Counted from the stretch's first letter, positions 1-9,376 are shown. The stretch: 64,000 nucleotides of DNA from DASQBT01 sp049578545 (GCA_049578545.1 JBAUMF010000068.1:36036-100035); one strand, 5' to 3'. The notes: generated by a model from the sequence alone, not told the origin. Made by a program: numbers and translations.

Positions 1-469
1 TCTCAACGTCTTCGCCAACGTAACCCGCTTCGGTCAGGGTGGTGGCGTCGGCAATGACAAAAGGCACATTTAGCAGCCGGGCGAGCGTCTGGGCCAACAG
101 GGTTTTACCCGAACCGGTCGGGCCAATCAACAAGATATTGGACTTTGCCAGTTCAACATCATCCTTGGAAGTACTACGGATGCGTTTGTAATGATTATAG
201 ACGGCAACCGATAGCGCCTTCTTCGCCTGCGTCTGCCCGATGACATATTGATTCAGGATGTCGCGAATCTCGCGGGGGGTCGGCAAATCGTTACCTGTCT
301 TTACGTCCTGGCTTTGCTGGATTTCTTCGCGAATGATGTCGTTGCAGAGCTCGACGCATTCATCGCAGATGAATACAGAAGGGCCCGCAATCAGTTTACG
401 AACTTCATGCTGGCTTTTCCCGCAAAAAGAGCAGTAAAGTAGTTTTTCCCCGGAGCCTTTATCCGACAT
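1..469 (-). CDS. clpX: ATP-dependent Clp protease, ATPase subunit ClpX (N-terminal part, cut by window edge)
   Basis: AAA+ unfoldase that selects substrates, including ssrA-tagged proteins, and feeds them to ClpP in the cytoplasm. The translation opens MSDKGSGEKLLYCSFCGKSQ and carries the N-terminal zinc-binding domain with Cys13, Cys16, Cys35 and Cys38. A P-loop (GPTGSGKT) follows near residue 115. Only about 156 residues are visible because the gene runs off the left edge. The start follows a strong AGGAGG ribosome site and lies 10 bases after the clpP stop, the usual tig-clpP-clpX order. The partner tag-maker, ssrA, is at 29849-30216 in this window. Confidence 0.97.
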   Translation of the reverse strand, partial: MSDKGSGEKLLYCSFCGKSQHEVRKLIAGPSVFICDECVELCNDIIREEIQQSQDVKTGNDLPTPREIRDILNQYVIGQTQAKKALSVAVYNHYKRIRSTSKDDVELAKSNILLIGPTGSGKTLLAQTLARLLNVPFVIADATTLTEAGYVGEDVE

Positions 470-479
470 CGTCGCCTCC

Positions 480-1106
480 TTAATTTACAGCCGCTTCTTC
501 GCGGTTACTCAAGACCTTGTCTACCAAACCATAGTTCACTGCCGCTTCTCCGCTCATGAAGTTGTCCCGATCGGTATCACGATCGATCGTCTCCAACGAT
601 TGTCCTGTATGCTTGGCCAGCAATTCGTTCAAACGGCCTTTCAGGTACAGGATTTCCTTGGCGTGAATTTCAATATCCGATGCCTGTCCCTGGAAGCCAC
701 CCAAAGGCTGGTGAATCATGACGCGCGAGTTAGGCAGGCAAAAGCGCTTGCCCCGGGTACCTGCAGTCAACAAGAAAGCACCCATGCTGGCCGCTTGGCC
801 GATGCACAGGGTGCTGACATCAGGCTTTATGAATTGCATGGTGTCGTAGATCGCCAAACCGGCCGACACCGATCCACCCGGCGAGTTGATATAGAAGTGA
901 ATGTCCTTGTCCGGATTCTCGGATTCAAGGAACAGTAACTGAGCAACGACAAGATTGGCTACTGCGTCATTCACCGGACCAACCAGAAATACGACCCGCT
1001 CACGCAGAAGACGCGAATAGATGTCGTAGGCGCGTTCTCCTCGCCCACTCTGCTCGATCACCATTGGTACCAGCCCCAGTCCCTGAGGCTCAAAATAATT
1101 AGTCAT
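480..1106 (-). CDS. clpP: ATP-dependent Clp protease proteolytic subunit ClpP
   Basis: Serine protease that forms the double-heptamer chamber of ClpXP/ClpAP. The 208-residue length is normal. The catalytic triad is visible as Ser107 (in GQAASMGA), His132 (in MIHQPLGG) and Asp181 (in DRDTDRDNF). The oxyanion-side glycines (INSPGGSV) are present. The start ATG overlaps the stop of tig in an ATGA arrangement, so translation is probably coupled. No unusual residues seen. Confidence 0.98.
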   Translation of the reverse strand: MTNYFEPQGLGLVPMVIEQSGRGERAYDIYSRLLRERVVFLVGPVNDAVANLVVAQLLFLESENPDKDIHFYINSPGGSVSAGLAIYDTMQFIKPDVSTLCIGQAASMGAFLLTAGTRGKRFCLPNSRVMIHQPLGGFQGQASDIEIHAKEILYLKGRLNELLAKHTGQSLETIDRDTDRDNFMSGEAAVNYGLVDKVLSNREEAAVN

Positions 1107-2404
1107 GCTTGGGCACGTCCCATCAAATCGTCAAAACTGGTTGCTACATCATTCACCTTGGCCTGACTCAAAACCCATGCTACCACATTATCTTCAAGGG
1201 CCATGTTCTCAACCTCCTGAAGTCGTTCCGGGTTTTCAAAATACCAGTTCACCACCTCTTTGGGTTCTTCATAGCTCTGAGCCAGTTCTTCCACCATCGC
1301 CCGGATCTGTTCCGGCTTCGCCGACAGACCCTGTGTCTTAATAACCTCAGCAACAATAATGCCTAACCGCACCCGGCGAGAGGCCTGCTCATTAAACATA
1401 TCGGCCGACAGCGCCAGCTCTTTAAGCCCACGGCTTGCTGCATCCTGCTGGGCCTGCTTCATCAGGCGCTCAACCTCCATCGCAATCAGCGATTTGGGCA
1501 CTTCAAAGTCGGATCTATCTGATAATAGATTCATCACCTGCTGTTTGACATGAGTTTGCACGCGGCGTTTCACTTCCCGCTCCAGATTGGCCTTGATTTC
1601 TTCCCTGAGTTTGGCCAGGTCGCCATCCGCTACGCCCATGGCTTTGGCAAAGTCAGCATTGATCTCAGGCAACCATGGCTCGGAAATCTCATGCAACGTC
1701 ACTTCAAAATGAACCTGCTTGCCCGCAAGGTGTGCCGCGGGGTAATCCACCGGGAACGTTATGTCGAAAGCTTTGGTTTCCCCAGCTGAAATGCCGATCA
1801 GATTTGCTTCAAAGTCCTTCAGGAATCGTCCTTCCCCCAGCACCGTAATATAGCCTTTGCCTTCTCCACCCTCAAAAGGCTGGCCATCCAGAGTACCGGC
1901 AAAATCAAACTTAACCCTATCGTCCTCCTGAGCCGAACGCTCGACGATCCTGAATTCCCTGCGCTGCTTACGCAACACTTCCACAGTCTTGTCCACATCT
2001 GCATCCGTCACGCTGGTTTGAGGTCGCATAATCGCGCCACTCCCTAGATCACCAATTTCTATTTCAGGATAGACCTCAAACAGGGCGGAAAAGAGGACTT
2101 CCTGTCCGTCACCCCCTTGTTTATTTTCAAAACGTGGAATTCCCGCAACCTGCAGATTATGTTCCTGAACCGCAGCATTGAACCCTGCTTGAAGGGAAAC
2201 ACTCAATACTTCCTGACGGATCTCCGCACCGTGTTGTCTTGCCACCGCACTAAGCGGAGCTTTACCCGGACGAAATCCATCCATTCGCACTTTGCGCGCG
2301 AGATTCTTTAGCCGTGCCTGTACTTCTGCTTCCACTGCGGCAAGTGGGACTGAAATATCGAGACGACGCTCGATGGGGCCAAGCACTTCAAGATTCGATT
2401 GCAT
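1103..2404 (-). CDS. tig: Trigger factor, ribosome-associated chaperone and peptidyl-prolyl isomerase
   Basis: First chaperone met by nascent chains at the ribosome exit tunnel. The 433 residues follow the family layout: an N-terminal ribosome-binding domain with the signature GFRPGKAP (about residues 43-50), an FKBP-type isomerase domain around residues 155-245, and a helical C-terminal chaperone domain. It is first in the tig-clpP-clpX set and overlaps clpP by four bases. A tRNA-Leu gene lies immediately upstream on the same strand, so the two may share a transcript; no separate promoter was established. Confidence 0.98.
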   Translation of the reverse strand: MQSNLEVLGPIERRLDISVPLAAVEAEVQARLKNLARKVRMDGFRPGKAPLSAVARQHGAEIRQEVLSVSLQAGFNAAVQEHNLQVAGIPRFENKQGGDGQEVLFSALFEVYPEIEIGDLGSGAIMRPQTSVTDADVDKTVEVLRKQRREFRIVERSAQEDDRVKFDFAGTLDGQPFEGGEGKGYITVLGEGRFLKDFEANLIGISAGETKAFDITFPVDYPAAHLAGKQVHFEVTLHEISEPWLPEINADFAKAMGVADGDLAKLREEIKANLEREVKRRVQTHVKQQVMNLLSDRSDFEVPKSLIAMEVERLMKQAQQDAASRGLKELALSADMFNEQASRRVRLGIIVAEVIKTQGLSAKPEQIRAMVEELAQSYEEPKEVVNWYFENPERLQEVENMALEDNVVAWVLSQAKVNDVATSFDDLMGRAQA

Positions 2405-2443
2405 AACGGGAAATCCTGCAGGTCAATAATCAATCATAAGATC

Positions 2444-2528
2444 TGGTGCGAAAGGGGGGACTCGAACCCCCACGCCGCGAGGCGCTGGAACCTAAATCCA
2501 GTGCGTCTACCAATTCCGCCACTTTCGC
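2444..2528 (-). tRNA. tRNA-Leu, anticodon UAG
   Basis: An 85-base cloverleaf on the minus strand. The acceptor stem starts GCGAAAG and pairs with CTTTCGC, followed by discriminator A and an encoded CCA. The anticodon stem-loop is CTGGA-TTTAGGT-TCCAG, giving anticodon UAG, which reads CUA and other CUN leucine codons. The long variable arm typical of class II tRNA is present (GCCTCGCGGC), and the T arm reads GGGGGTTCGAGTCCCCC. It lies just upstream of tig on the same strand. Confidence 0.97.
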
Positions 2529-2638
2529 TGGTTTGCACCCAGACAAAGAAGGGAAGTGTAATATAATCAATGCCCTGCTGTCTGCATCCGCTTTAGTTTC
2601 TTAGGCCAACCCACTCTTTTTTCAGGCAATTTTCCTTC

Positions 2639-3544
2639 GTGTCTGTCGGGCATTATGAAAATTTTCCGGTAGCGTCACTGGTGCTACCGCGATCCTTGCG
2701 CCGCCCAGTCAAGGCGATCTATGCATTCGCTCGCAGCGCTGACGATCTCGCCGACGAAGGACAGGTAACACCCCAGTCTCGCTTGAAAGCTTTGAATATC
2801 TACCGCCAGGAACTGGATGCAATCGTTGACCCACATACATCTGACCATCCGATCCTCAACGAGCTGGGCATTCAAATTAGGGAGCGGGACCTGCCGCTCC
2901 AACCTTTCCATGATTTGCTGGATGCCTTTATTCAGGACGTAGAGAAGACCCGTTATGCAAATTTTGGTGAGGTAATGCACTATTGTCGGCATTCCGCCAA
3001 TCCCATCGGACGGCTCATGTTGCTCCTTTATGGCCAAACTGATCCTCGCAATTATGCCTATTCAGATGGAATTTGTTCGGCGCTTCAACTGATCAATTTT
3101 TTACAGGATGTGGCGATCGATTGGAGGAGGGGTCGCGTCTATTTGCCACAGGACGAATTGACCAAGGCGGGTCTAAGTGACGCGCTGCTGGGCAAATTGG
3201 TGGGCGATACCACAAGTGGCAGCAACCCTCCACAGGGGTCTGGACCAACGGTGAAATCCCCGATCGCTATTCCTATTGTGTCCTTCCAGGCAGGTCCGGA
3301 AAGCCGTTGGCGCGATTTCATGTTTGGCCAAATTGACCGCGCGCACAATATGCTCCAAGCCGGGGCGCCACTCGGGCTAATCCTGAAAGGGCGGATTGGG
3401 TTCGAATTGCGCATGATGATCGCAGGGGGTGACCGTATTCTTCGAAAGCTGCATACTGACCCAATGTCATCCCTACGACGTCGGCCAACCCTGAATATCT
3501 GGGATTGGATCGTCATGTTCACACGAGCCCTGTTGAAGAAATAG
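2639..3544 (+). CDS. hpnC: Hydroxysqualene synthase HpnC
   Basis: Squalene/phytoene-synthase fold enzyme. In the bacterial three-enzyme route it converts presqualene diphosphate to hydroxysqualene. The 301-residue protein has both aspartate-rich motifs: ARSADDLADEG near residue 32 and LQDVAIDWRRGRVYLP near residue 160. The start is GTG at 2639, the only start that gives the family N terminus (SVGHYENFPVASLVLP). It is first in the hpnC-hpnD-hpnE set, nine bases ahead of hpnD. It diverges from the tRNA-Leu/tig group. No squalene-hopene cyclase gene is in the window, so hopanoid output is inferred. Confidence 0.95.
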   Translation: MSVGHYENFPVASLVLPRSLRRPVKAIYAFARSADDLADEGQVTPQSRLKALNIYRQELDAIVDPHTSDHPILNELGIQIRERDLPLQPFHDLLDAFIQDVEKTRYANFGEVMHYCRHSANPIGRLMLLLYGQTDPRNYAYSDGICSALQLINFLQDVAIDWRRGRVYLPQDELTKAGLSDALLGKLVGDTTSGSNPPQGSGPTVKSPIAIPIVSFQAGPESRWRDFMFGQIDRAHNMLQAGAPLGLILKGRIGFELRMMIAGGDRILRKLHTDPMSSLRRRPTLNIWDWIVMFTRALLKK

Positions 3545-3553
3545 GCATCACCG

Positions 3554-4393
3554 ATGAACGCCGACCAATATTGTCAGGAAAAAGCCGCAGCCAGCGGCTC
3601 AAGTTTTTATTACAGTTTTCTGTTCCTTCCACCGGAAAAGCGCCGGGCTATCACCGCCTTCTATGCGTTATGTCGTGAACTGGATGACGCAGTGGATGAA
3701 TGCACCGATCCCCACGTCGCCCAGATCAAGTTGGCATGGTGGCGGACCGAGCTGGACAGGCTGTACCAGAACCAGCCGCAACACCCGGTCACCTTGGCCC
3801 TTTCATCCTGCATCCGAGCATTCGATATACCACGCGAATTGCTGGATGAGATCGTTGACGGGATGGAAATGGATTTGACCCAGTTTCGCTATCACGACTT
3901 CAAATCACTTCAACTTTACTGTTATCGGGTCGCGGGCGTGGTAGGCGAGATTGCCGCAAGAATTTTTGGCGAGAGTCGTCGTGACACTGTTCACTACGCG
4001 CGTGACCTTGGTTTGGCTTTCCAGTTGACTAACATCATTCGAGATGTAGGCGAAGATGCACGCAGAAACCGGGTCTACTTGCCCCAAAGTGAGCTGGATG
4101 AATTTGGAATCAGCATCGCCGATATTATTCATGGACGACAAAGCGATGCGTTCCAATTGCTTATGCAGTTTCAGTATGAACGCGCGGTTAGCTTCTACGA
4201 TAAAGCCTTATCCAGACTTCCAGCAGAGGACCGCCGTAATCAACGGCCCGGGCTCGCCATGGCAGCCATATACCGTGCCACACTTGAGGAAATTCGCCGT
4301 GGCAGATTCAACGTGCTCAGGGAACGCACTTCACTTACGCCATTGCGTAAATTATGGCTTGCCTGGAAAACCTGGGTTATTGAAGCGGCGTGA
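3554..4393 (+). CDS. hpnD: Presqualene diphosphate synthase HpnD
   Basis: Condenses two farnesyl diphosphates to presqualene diphosphate, the substrate of HpnC. The 279-residue sequence shows the two Mg-binding aspartate motifs: CRELDDAVDEC near residue 40 and RDVGEDARRNRVYLP near residue 160. It is a clear paralogue of the upstream hpnC product. The ATG at 3554 directly opens the family N terminus (MNADQYCQEKAAASGSSFYY). A 150-base gap follows before hpnE, longer than other gaps in this set. It holds no gene that I can support. Confidence 0.96.
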   Translation: MNADQYCQEKAAASGSSFYYSFLFLPPEKRRAITAFYALCRELDDAVDECTDPHVAQIKLAWWRTELDRLYQNQPQHPVTLALSSCIRAFDIPRELLDEIVDGMEMDLTQFRYHDFKSLQLYCYRVAGVVGEIAARIFGESRRDTVHYARDLGLAFQLTNIIRDVGEDARRNRVYLPQSELDEFGISIADIIHGRQSDAFQLLMQFQYERAVSFYDKALSRLPAEDRRNQRPGLAMAAIYRATLEEIRRGRFNVLRERTSLTPLRKLWLAWKTWVIEAA

Positions 4394-4543
4394 AAATGCT
4401 GTAGATCTGTACCGACTCCGGGCAAGGAAACTTCTATGCAAGACCGGACAGACGCCGCAGTAACCTTCTTGTTAAGCCATTGACATATCGCGCGGCAAGG
4501 TTTGCGCTTTACCCCGTCCAGATTTTTCAGACATTAGGAACTG

Positions 4544-5848
4544 ATGAGTCCTGCTACAAGTTCTTCGCATATCGCCATCGTGGGGGGCGGCTGGTCGGGG
4601 CTGGCAGCGGCGGTTTGGCTCGCTCGAAAGGGCGCATCCATCACCTTGTATGAGGCAAACCGTGGGCCAGGTGGCCGCGCTCGCCGGGTTGGCGCTAATC
4701 ATTTGGCTGTCGACAACGGCCAGCATATCCTGCTCGGTGCCTATACTGAAACGCTGAATATGTTAGAAACCATTGCACCCGGGAGTACAGAACGCCACTT
4801 CATCCGAATTCCACTCACATTGCATTTCCCTGGTCTCTTCCATCTTTCGCTGCCCAAACTTCCTTCACCTCTGAATCTGTTGCTTGGTTTTCTTGCCGCA
4901 CGAGGTCTTAACCTGAAAACCAAATGGGCCGTCGCAACACTCATAAACGAAGCCAGATCTGCAAGGTCAGTTATTCCTTCCAACCAAACGGTGAGCCAAC
5001 TTCTTGCTGGGCAACCCCAAGAAGCCATCAACTTCATCTGGGCGCCACTTTGCCTGTCTGCACTCAACACGCCGCTGGACAGGGCTTCTGCTGATGTGTT
5101 TGTCAATGTCCTGAGAGCGGCGCTGACCGGTCCGCGGTCTCATTCGGACATGTTGCTGCCCCGCAATGACCTGACCCGGATCTTTCCCATGCCAGCCATT
5201 GAAGATATCCAGCAACATGGTGGCAAAGTCGAGATGGGCACGAGAATCACCCGAATCACGCGCGAACCTCACAGAATTACGCTTGAATCCGACAATAAAA
5301 GCATGTCGTTCGGCAAACTCATCCTGGCTTGTGCGCCTTACCATACCGCTCAACTCCTGGCCCCGCTTGAACACTTCAGAGAAACCAGCGACAAGCTTGG
5401 TGCGCTTCGTTATCAACCCATTGTGACCGCATATCTGGATTATCCTGAAGGCGTTGGCCTGCCCTCTCCTTTCATTGGTCTGAGTGACGAAGCTGCGCAA
5501 TTTGCCTTTGATTTGGGACAAACCCATGGCCATGCGGGCCGCCTGGCTGTAGTTGTCAGTGCCGATCACCCCGTGCCTGAAGGTGGCCGTGAAGGACGCA
5601 TCCGCCACATCCACGATGCACTTGAAAAGATCCTGGGACCACTGCCTAGGCCAACAGCCTGGCAAATCATTGAAGAAAAGCGTGCCACGTTCGAGTGCAG
5701 CACCGACTTGCAGCGACCGGACAATGAAACTGAAGATCCCAACATTTATCTGGCCGGGGATTACACCCGTAGCCCATACCCCGCCACCCTCGAAGGGTCA
5801 GTAAGGAGCGGAGTACAATGCGCGCAGTTGATATGGGGCAAGGCATGA
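4544..5848 (+). CDS. hpnE: Hydroxysqualene dehydroxylase HpnE, FAD-dependent
   Basis: Flavoprotein of the amine-oxidase/phytoene-desaturase fold that reduces hydroxysqualene to squalene, the last of the three HpnCDE steps. The dinucleotide motif HIAIVGGGWSGLAAAVWLAR lies at residues 9-28, followed by EANRGPGGRARR, the usual FAD contact. The C-terminal FAD motif (IYLAGDYTRSPYPATLEGSVRSG) is near residue 400. Length (434) is normal. Its stop overlaps the likely ATG of the next gene (ATGA at 5845), so the dehydrogenase downstream is probably translated with it. Confidence 0.95.
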   Translation: MSPATSSSHIAIVGGGWSGLAAAVWLARKGASITLYEANRGPGGRARRVGANHLAVDNGQHILLGAYTETLNMLETIAPGSTERHFIRIPLTLHFPGLFHLSLPKLPSPLNLLLGFLAARGLNLKTKWAVATLINEARSARSVIPSNQTVSQLLAGQPQEAINFIWAPLCLSALNTPLDRASADVFVNVLRAALTGPRSHSDMLLPRNDLTRIFPMPAIEDIQQHGGKVEMGTRITRITREPHRITLESDNKSMSFGKLILACAPYHTAQLLAPLEHFRETSDKLGALRYQPIVTAYLDYPEGVGLPSPFIGLSDEAAQFAFDLGQTHGHAGRLAVVVSADHPVPEGGREGRIRHIHDALEKILGPLPRPTAWQIIEEKRATFECSTDLQRPDNETEDPNIYLAGDYTRSPYPATLEGSVRSGVQCAQLIWGKA

Positions 5849-6585
5849 GGTATGAGGCAACGGAAGACTGTCTGAAGGATCGGGTCATTCTGGTAACCGG
5901 CGCAGGTTCAGGATTGGGTCAGGCTGCTGCACTTGCTTATGCGGCTCACGGTGCTACCGTTGCCTTGCTTGGACGCAAGGAAAAGAATCTGGAACAGACC
6001 TATGATGCCATTCTGTCAAGCGGAGCGCCCAAACCAGCGATCTTCCCGTTTGACCTGGGCGCGGCTGATGATGGCGGCTTTGAACGTCTGGCCCAGTCGA
6101 TTGTCTACCACCTCAAGCGGCTGGATGGCATATTGCACAGCGCGGCGGCCTTTTACAGTCTCACCCCCCTTGAACTTCAGACATTGCAACAATGGCAAAC
6201 CCTGTTACGGGTCAACCTGGTCGCGCCCCATGCACTCACGCGTGCCTGCCTGCCCTGGCTAAAAGAGTCAGCAGATGCATCGATTATTTTTACCGGCGAA
6301 ACTCACGGCCACACGCCTGGCGCCTATTGGAGCGGCTTCGCCCTCAGCAAGAATGCACTCGAAGGCCTCACCCATATCTGGTCACAGGAACTGGAAAACC
6401 TGCCACAGCTGCGGATAAATACTTTGATCCCTGGACCCGTTCGCTCGCCCTTCCGGGTCAAGACACATCCGGCAGAAAATCTGGCCGCATTGCCAGCTCC
6501 GGGGGATCTCATGCCATGGTATCTATGGCTCATGGGCCCGGACAGCCGGGAAACACGTGGGCAAATCATTGAGTGCCGTTCTTAG
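5845..6585 (+). CDS. Short-chain dehydrogenase/reductase-like protein, YciK-type, lacking the catalytic Tyr
   Basis: A Rossmann-fold protein with the SDR cofactor motif TGAGSGLG (residues 18-25). The NAG-type motif is replaced by HSAAAF. The usual YxxxK active site reads FALSK (Phe165, Lys169), and the region that normally holds the catalytic serine reads FTGETHGH. The codon for residue 165 is TTC, so the change is in the sequence. The general layout resembles YciK/PA3173-type SDRs. The chosen ATG (5845) overlaps the hpnE stop; an upstream in-frame ATG at 5818 exists but lies inside hpnE. It may be a non-catalytic or altered enzyme associated with squalene synthesis. Function is not established. 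Confidence 0.8.
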   Translation: MRYEATEDCLKDRVILVTGAGSGLGQAAALAYAAHGATVALLGRKEKNLEQTYDAILSSGAPKPAIFPFDLGAADDGGFERLAQSIVYHLKRLDGILHSAAAFYSLTPLELQTLQQWQTLLRVNLVAPHALTRACLPWLKESADASIIFTGETHGHTPGAYWSGFALSKNALEGLTHIWSQELENLPQLRINTLIPGPVRSPFRVKTHPAENLAALPAPGDLMPWYLWLMGPDSRETRGQIIECRS

Positions 6586-6604
6586 CGAGCCGGTTCTGCC
6601 TCAG

Positions 6605-7864
6605 ATGAACAAAATCGGGCGCTTCGAGATCTTGGAAGAATTGGGACGTGGTTCCATGGGTGTGGTTTATCGCGCTCTCGATCCACTCATCGAGCGAACT
6701 GTCGCAATTAAGACCATTCCTCTTGATTTGCCCGAGAACGAACGCGTTCCATTCGAAGACCGTTTCCTGCGCGAGGCCAAGAGCGCCGGGCGGCTTTCAC
6801 ACCCTCATATCGTCACCATTTACGACGTCGGCGAAACGGGGAATATGGCGTATATCGCCATGGAATATCTGAAGGGCCAGTCGCTCAAGGATATTCTTGA
6901 CCAGCATGGCTGCCTTCCCCTTGACCTCGCTCTTGTCACAGCCATCCAGATGGCCGAGGCACTGGCGTTTGCCAACGAACATGGCATTGTCCACCGCGAT
7001 GTTAAGCCCGGGAATGTGATCGTGCTTGAGGAGCGCGGCAACATCAAACTCACCGACTTTGGCATCGCCCACATTGGCGCTCAGGGAGAAACACACCAAA
7101 ATGTCTTGATGGGCTCCCCCCGCTACATGGCGCCTGAGCAGATTACGGGGAATCCCATCGATGGACGAACGGATGTATTCTCGGCAGGAGTCGTGCTGTA
7201 CGAAATGCTGACCGGCCAAGCCCCTTTCACTGCGCCGGACTTGCACATGTTGCTCTATCGAATCGTCAATGAGATTCCTGCTCCGGTGTCGAGGTTCAGG
7301 CCTGATGTCCCTCCGGAACTTGATAGCCTGCTCGCCCGCTGCATGGCCAAGCAACCGGAACAGCGTCCAGCAAGTGCGCGTGAGCTCTATTTCGAACTAG
7401 AGAAAATTGCTGCTCAGATATCTGTCGAACAACCACCCCTTGCGGATGAAAAACGTCCAAAGCAACTCGCGATCGCTGCTTTTTCCATTCCCGTCCTGGT
7501 GTTCTTGATACTCTCAATCGGGCTGATCGTAATCGAACACTTCGTACCACAATCTGATCTTGCCCCAACGATCTATGAGCCAAATGCCAAGCACAATTCA
7601 GCATCAACAGGAAATAACCGCCCGACTGAGACAAAAGGCGGAAAGAGGTCTGACCTTTCCACACGACACTCAATGCCCGCCGGAACCCAGGACTATTTTT
7701 TGACAAATATTGACAAGAAACTCGCTGAGCTCAGAGTGAAGCGGGCTGAAATGCTCTCCACTTACACTGAAATCCATCCCGATGTGGTGCTTCTCGACCG
7801 CAAGATTGAAGAACTCGAACAGGAACGCACCCTGCACCTGAAGACAAAACAGGGAAAAGACTAA
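6605..7864 (+). CDS. Membrane-anchored serine/threonine protein kinase with Wzz/GNVR-like C-terminal tail
   Basis: PknB-type kinase with all catalytic motifs (numbering from ATG 6605): glycine loop GRGSMG at 14-19, Lys36 in AIK, HRDVKPGN at 130-137, DFG at 151-153 and SPRYMAPEQ at 171-179. It should be active. A single membrane helix follows at about 288-310. The outside part is only about 110 residues and ends in a charged helix (371-405) containing STYTEIHPDVVLLDRKIEEL, which resembles the GNVR segment of Wzz-type chain-length proteins. A GTG at 6557 overlaps the preceding gene; ATG 6605 is preferred because it opens directly on the kinase fold. Substrates are unknown. Confidence 0.9.
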   Translation: MNKIGRFEILEELGRGSMGVVYRALDPLIERTVAIKTIPLDLPENERVPFEDRFLREAKSAGRLSHPHIVTIYDVGETGNMAYIAMEYLKGQSLKDILDQHGCLPLDLALVTAIQMAEALAFANEHGIVHRDVKPGNVIVLEERGNIKLTDFGIAHIGAQGETHQNVLMGSPRYMAPEQITGNPIDGRTDVFSAGVVLYEMLTGQAPFTAPDLHMLLYRIVNEIPAPVSRFRPDVPPELDSLLARCMAKQPEQRPASARELYFELEKIAAQISVEQPPLADEKRPKQLAIAAFSIPVLVFLILSIGLIVIEHFVPQSDLAPTIYEPNAKHNSASTGNNRPTETKGGKRSDLSTRHSMPAGTQDYFLTNIDKKLAELRVKRAEMLSTYTEIHPDVVLLDRKIEELEQERTLHLKTKQGKD

Positions 7865-7922
7865 AGGGCGGACTGTGTTGTCAGACAGTGCGGCCAAAAA
7901 CTCTCTTCATCAGGAGTCAATC

Positions 7923-9272
7923 CTAAAATAACTGTCCCAGAGCCTGATCCAGCCGGCTTACCGGCACAATCTCCATGCCGACTATTTTCTGCTTCGGCTG
8001 GTTTCCTGCCGGAATAATGGCCCGGGTAAAGCCCAGCTTGCCAGCTTCTTTCAGCCTTTCCTGCCCTCGCTGTACGGGGCGTATTTCACCAGCCAGACCA
8101 ACTTCGCCGAACACAATCTGTTTTTCAGCGAGCGGTTTCCCTTTGAGCGACGACACGATTGCCGCCAGCACGGCAAGGTCGGCAGCCGGCTCGGTGATCC
8201 TTACTCCGCCCACAGCATTCACGAACACATCCTGGTCATACGCCGCCACACCTGCATGGCGGTGCAGAACCGCCAACAGCATCGCCAGACGATTCTGCTC
8301 CAGACCCAGGGACAATCTGCGCGGGTTGCCATGGGTGCTGTCAACCAGCGCCTGCACTTCCACCAACAGCGGCCTCGTCCCTTCCTGAGTGACCATGACG
8401 CACGAGCCGGATACGGGTTGGGCGTGGCGAGAGAGAAACATGGCGGAGGGGTTGGAGACACCCTTGAGTCCCGTCTCTGTCATCGCAAACACACCCAGCT
8501 CATTGACTGCGCCAAAGCGGTTCTTGAACGCACGGATCAGGCGAAAGGAGGAGCCCGTATCGCCCTCGAAATACAGCACCGTGTCGACAATATGCTCCAA
8601 CACCCTTGGGCCGGCCAGCGTACCTTCTTTAGTGACATGACCGACTAACACAATTACCGTACCGCTCTGTTTGGCAAAGCGGGTCAACTGCGCTGCACAT
8701 TCTCGCACCTGAGCAACTGAGCCAGGAGCAGACTGAAGTGTCTCTGAATAGACGGTTTGAATGGAGTCAACCACCGCTACGAAAGGCTGCTGGACCTGCA
8801 GAGTGGCGAGGATCTTTTCCAGCTGGATTTCAGCCAGTATGGGTAGCGCAGGCGCATCGACCTGAAGACGCCGAGCGCGAAGTGCAATCTGCTGGGCCGA
8901 TTCTTCTCCGCTGATATAAAGCGCTTTATGCTTCACCGCCAATCGGGCCAGAGACTGCAACAACAAGGTTGATTTGCCAATACCTGGGTCACCTCCGATG
9001 AGGATGACCCCGCCACGTACCAGTCCGCCGCCAAGCACCCGATCCAGTTCTGCAATACCCGTTGCGACTCGTTCATCCTCAACCGCCTCTACTTCAGCCA
9101 GCAATTGAACTTCAGAGGTTCTGGCCAATGCTGCATAGCGCGCTGGCAGGGATGGTTCGGCTATGGTTTCCACCAGCGTGTTCCACTGGCTACAACCTGG
9201 GCACTGCCCTTGCCATTTGGGCGATGTTGCGCCGCATTCGGTACAGGTATAGATGTTCTTTGCTTTTGCCAC
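7923..9272 (-). CDS. radA: DNA repair protein RadA (Sms)
   Basis: RecA-like ATPase that promotes branch migration during recombinational repair. The 449 residues show the C4 zinc finger (Cys10, Cys13, Cys24, Cys27), the Walker A motif GGDPGIGKSTLLLQ near residue 92, the RadA-specific KNRFG motif near residue 250 and a Lon-like C-terminal domain (VGGVRITEPAADLAVLAAIVSS). It faces the kinase gene tail to tail; the 58 bases between contain an imperfect hairpin that could end either transcript. It diverges from the cytochrome c gene at 9377. Confidence 0.98.
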   Translation of the reverse strand: MAKAKNIYTCTECGATSPKWQGQCPGCSQWNTLVETIAEPSLPARYAALARTSEVQLLAEVEAVEDERVATGIAELDRVLGGGLVRGGVILIGGDPGIGKSTLLLQSLARLAVKHKALYISGEESAQQIALRARRLQVDAPALPILAEIQLEKILATLQVQQPFVAVVDSIQTVYSETLQSAPGSVAQVRECAAQLTRFAKQSGTVIVLVGHVTKEGTLAGPRVLEHIVDTVLYFEGDTGSSFRLIRAFKNRFGAVNELGVFAMTETGLKGVSNPSAMFLSRHAQPVSGSCVMVTQEGTRPLLVEVQALVDSTHGNPRRLSLGLEQNRLAMLLAVLHRHAGVAAYDQDVFVNAVGGVRITEPAADLAVLAAIVSSLKGKPLAEKQIVFGEVGLAGEIRPVQRGQERLKEAGKLGFTRAIIPAGNQPKQKIVGMEIVPVSRLDQALGQLF

Positions 9273-9376
9273 TATTCTTCATGTCTCCGAAATTCCTAAA
9301 CGATGCCGATGGGTATAAACTGTCTTTACTTTCCATCATGCGCCAGCTGTCAGGTTGACCAATAAAGGAGCCAAAC

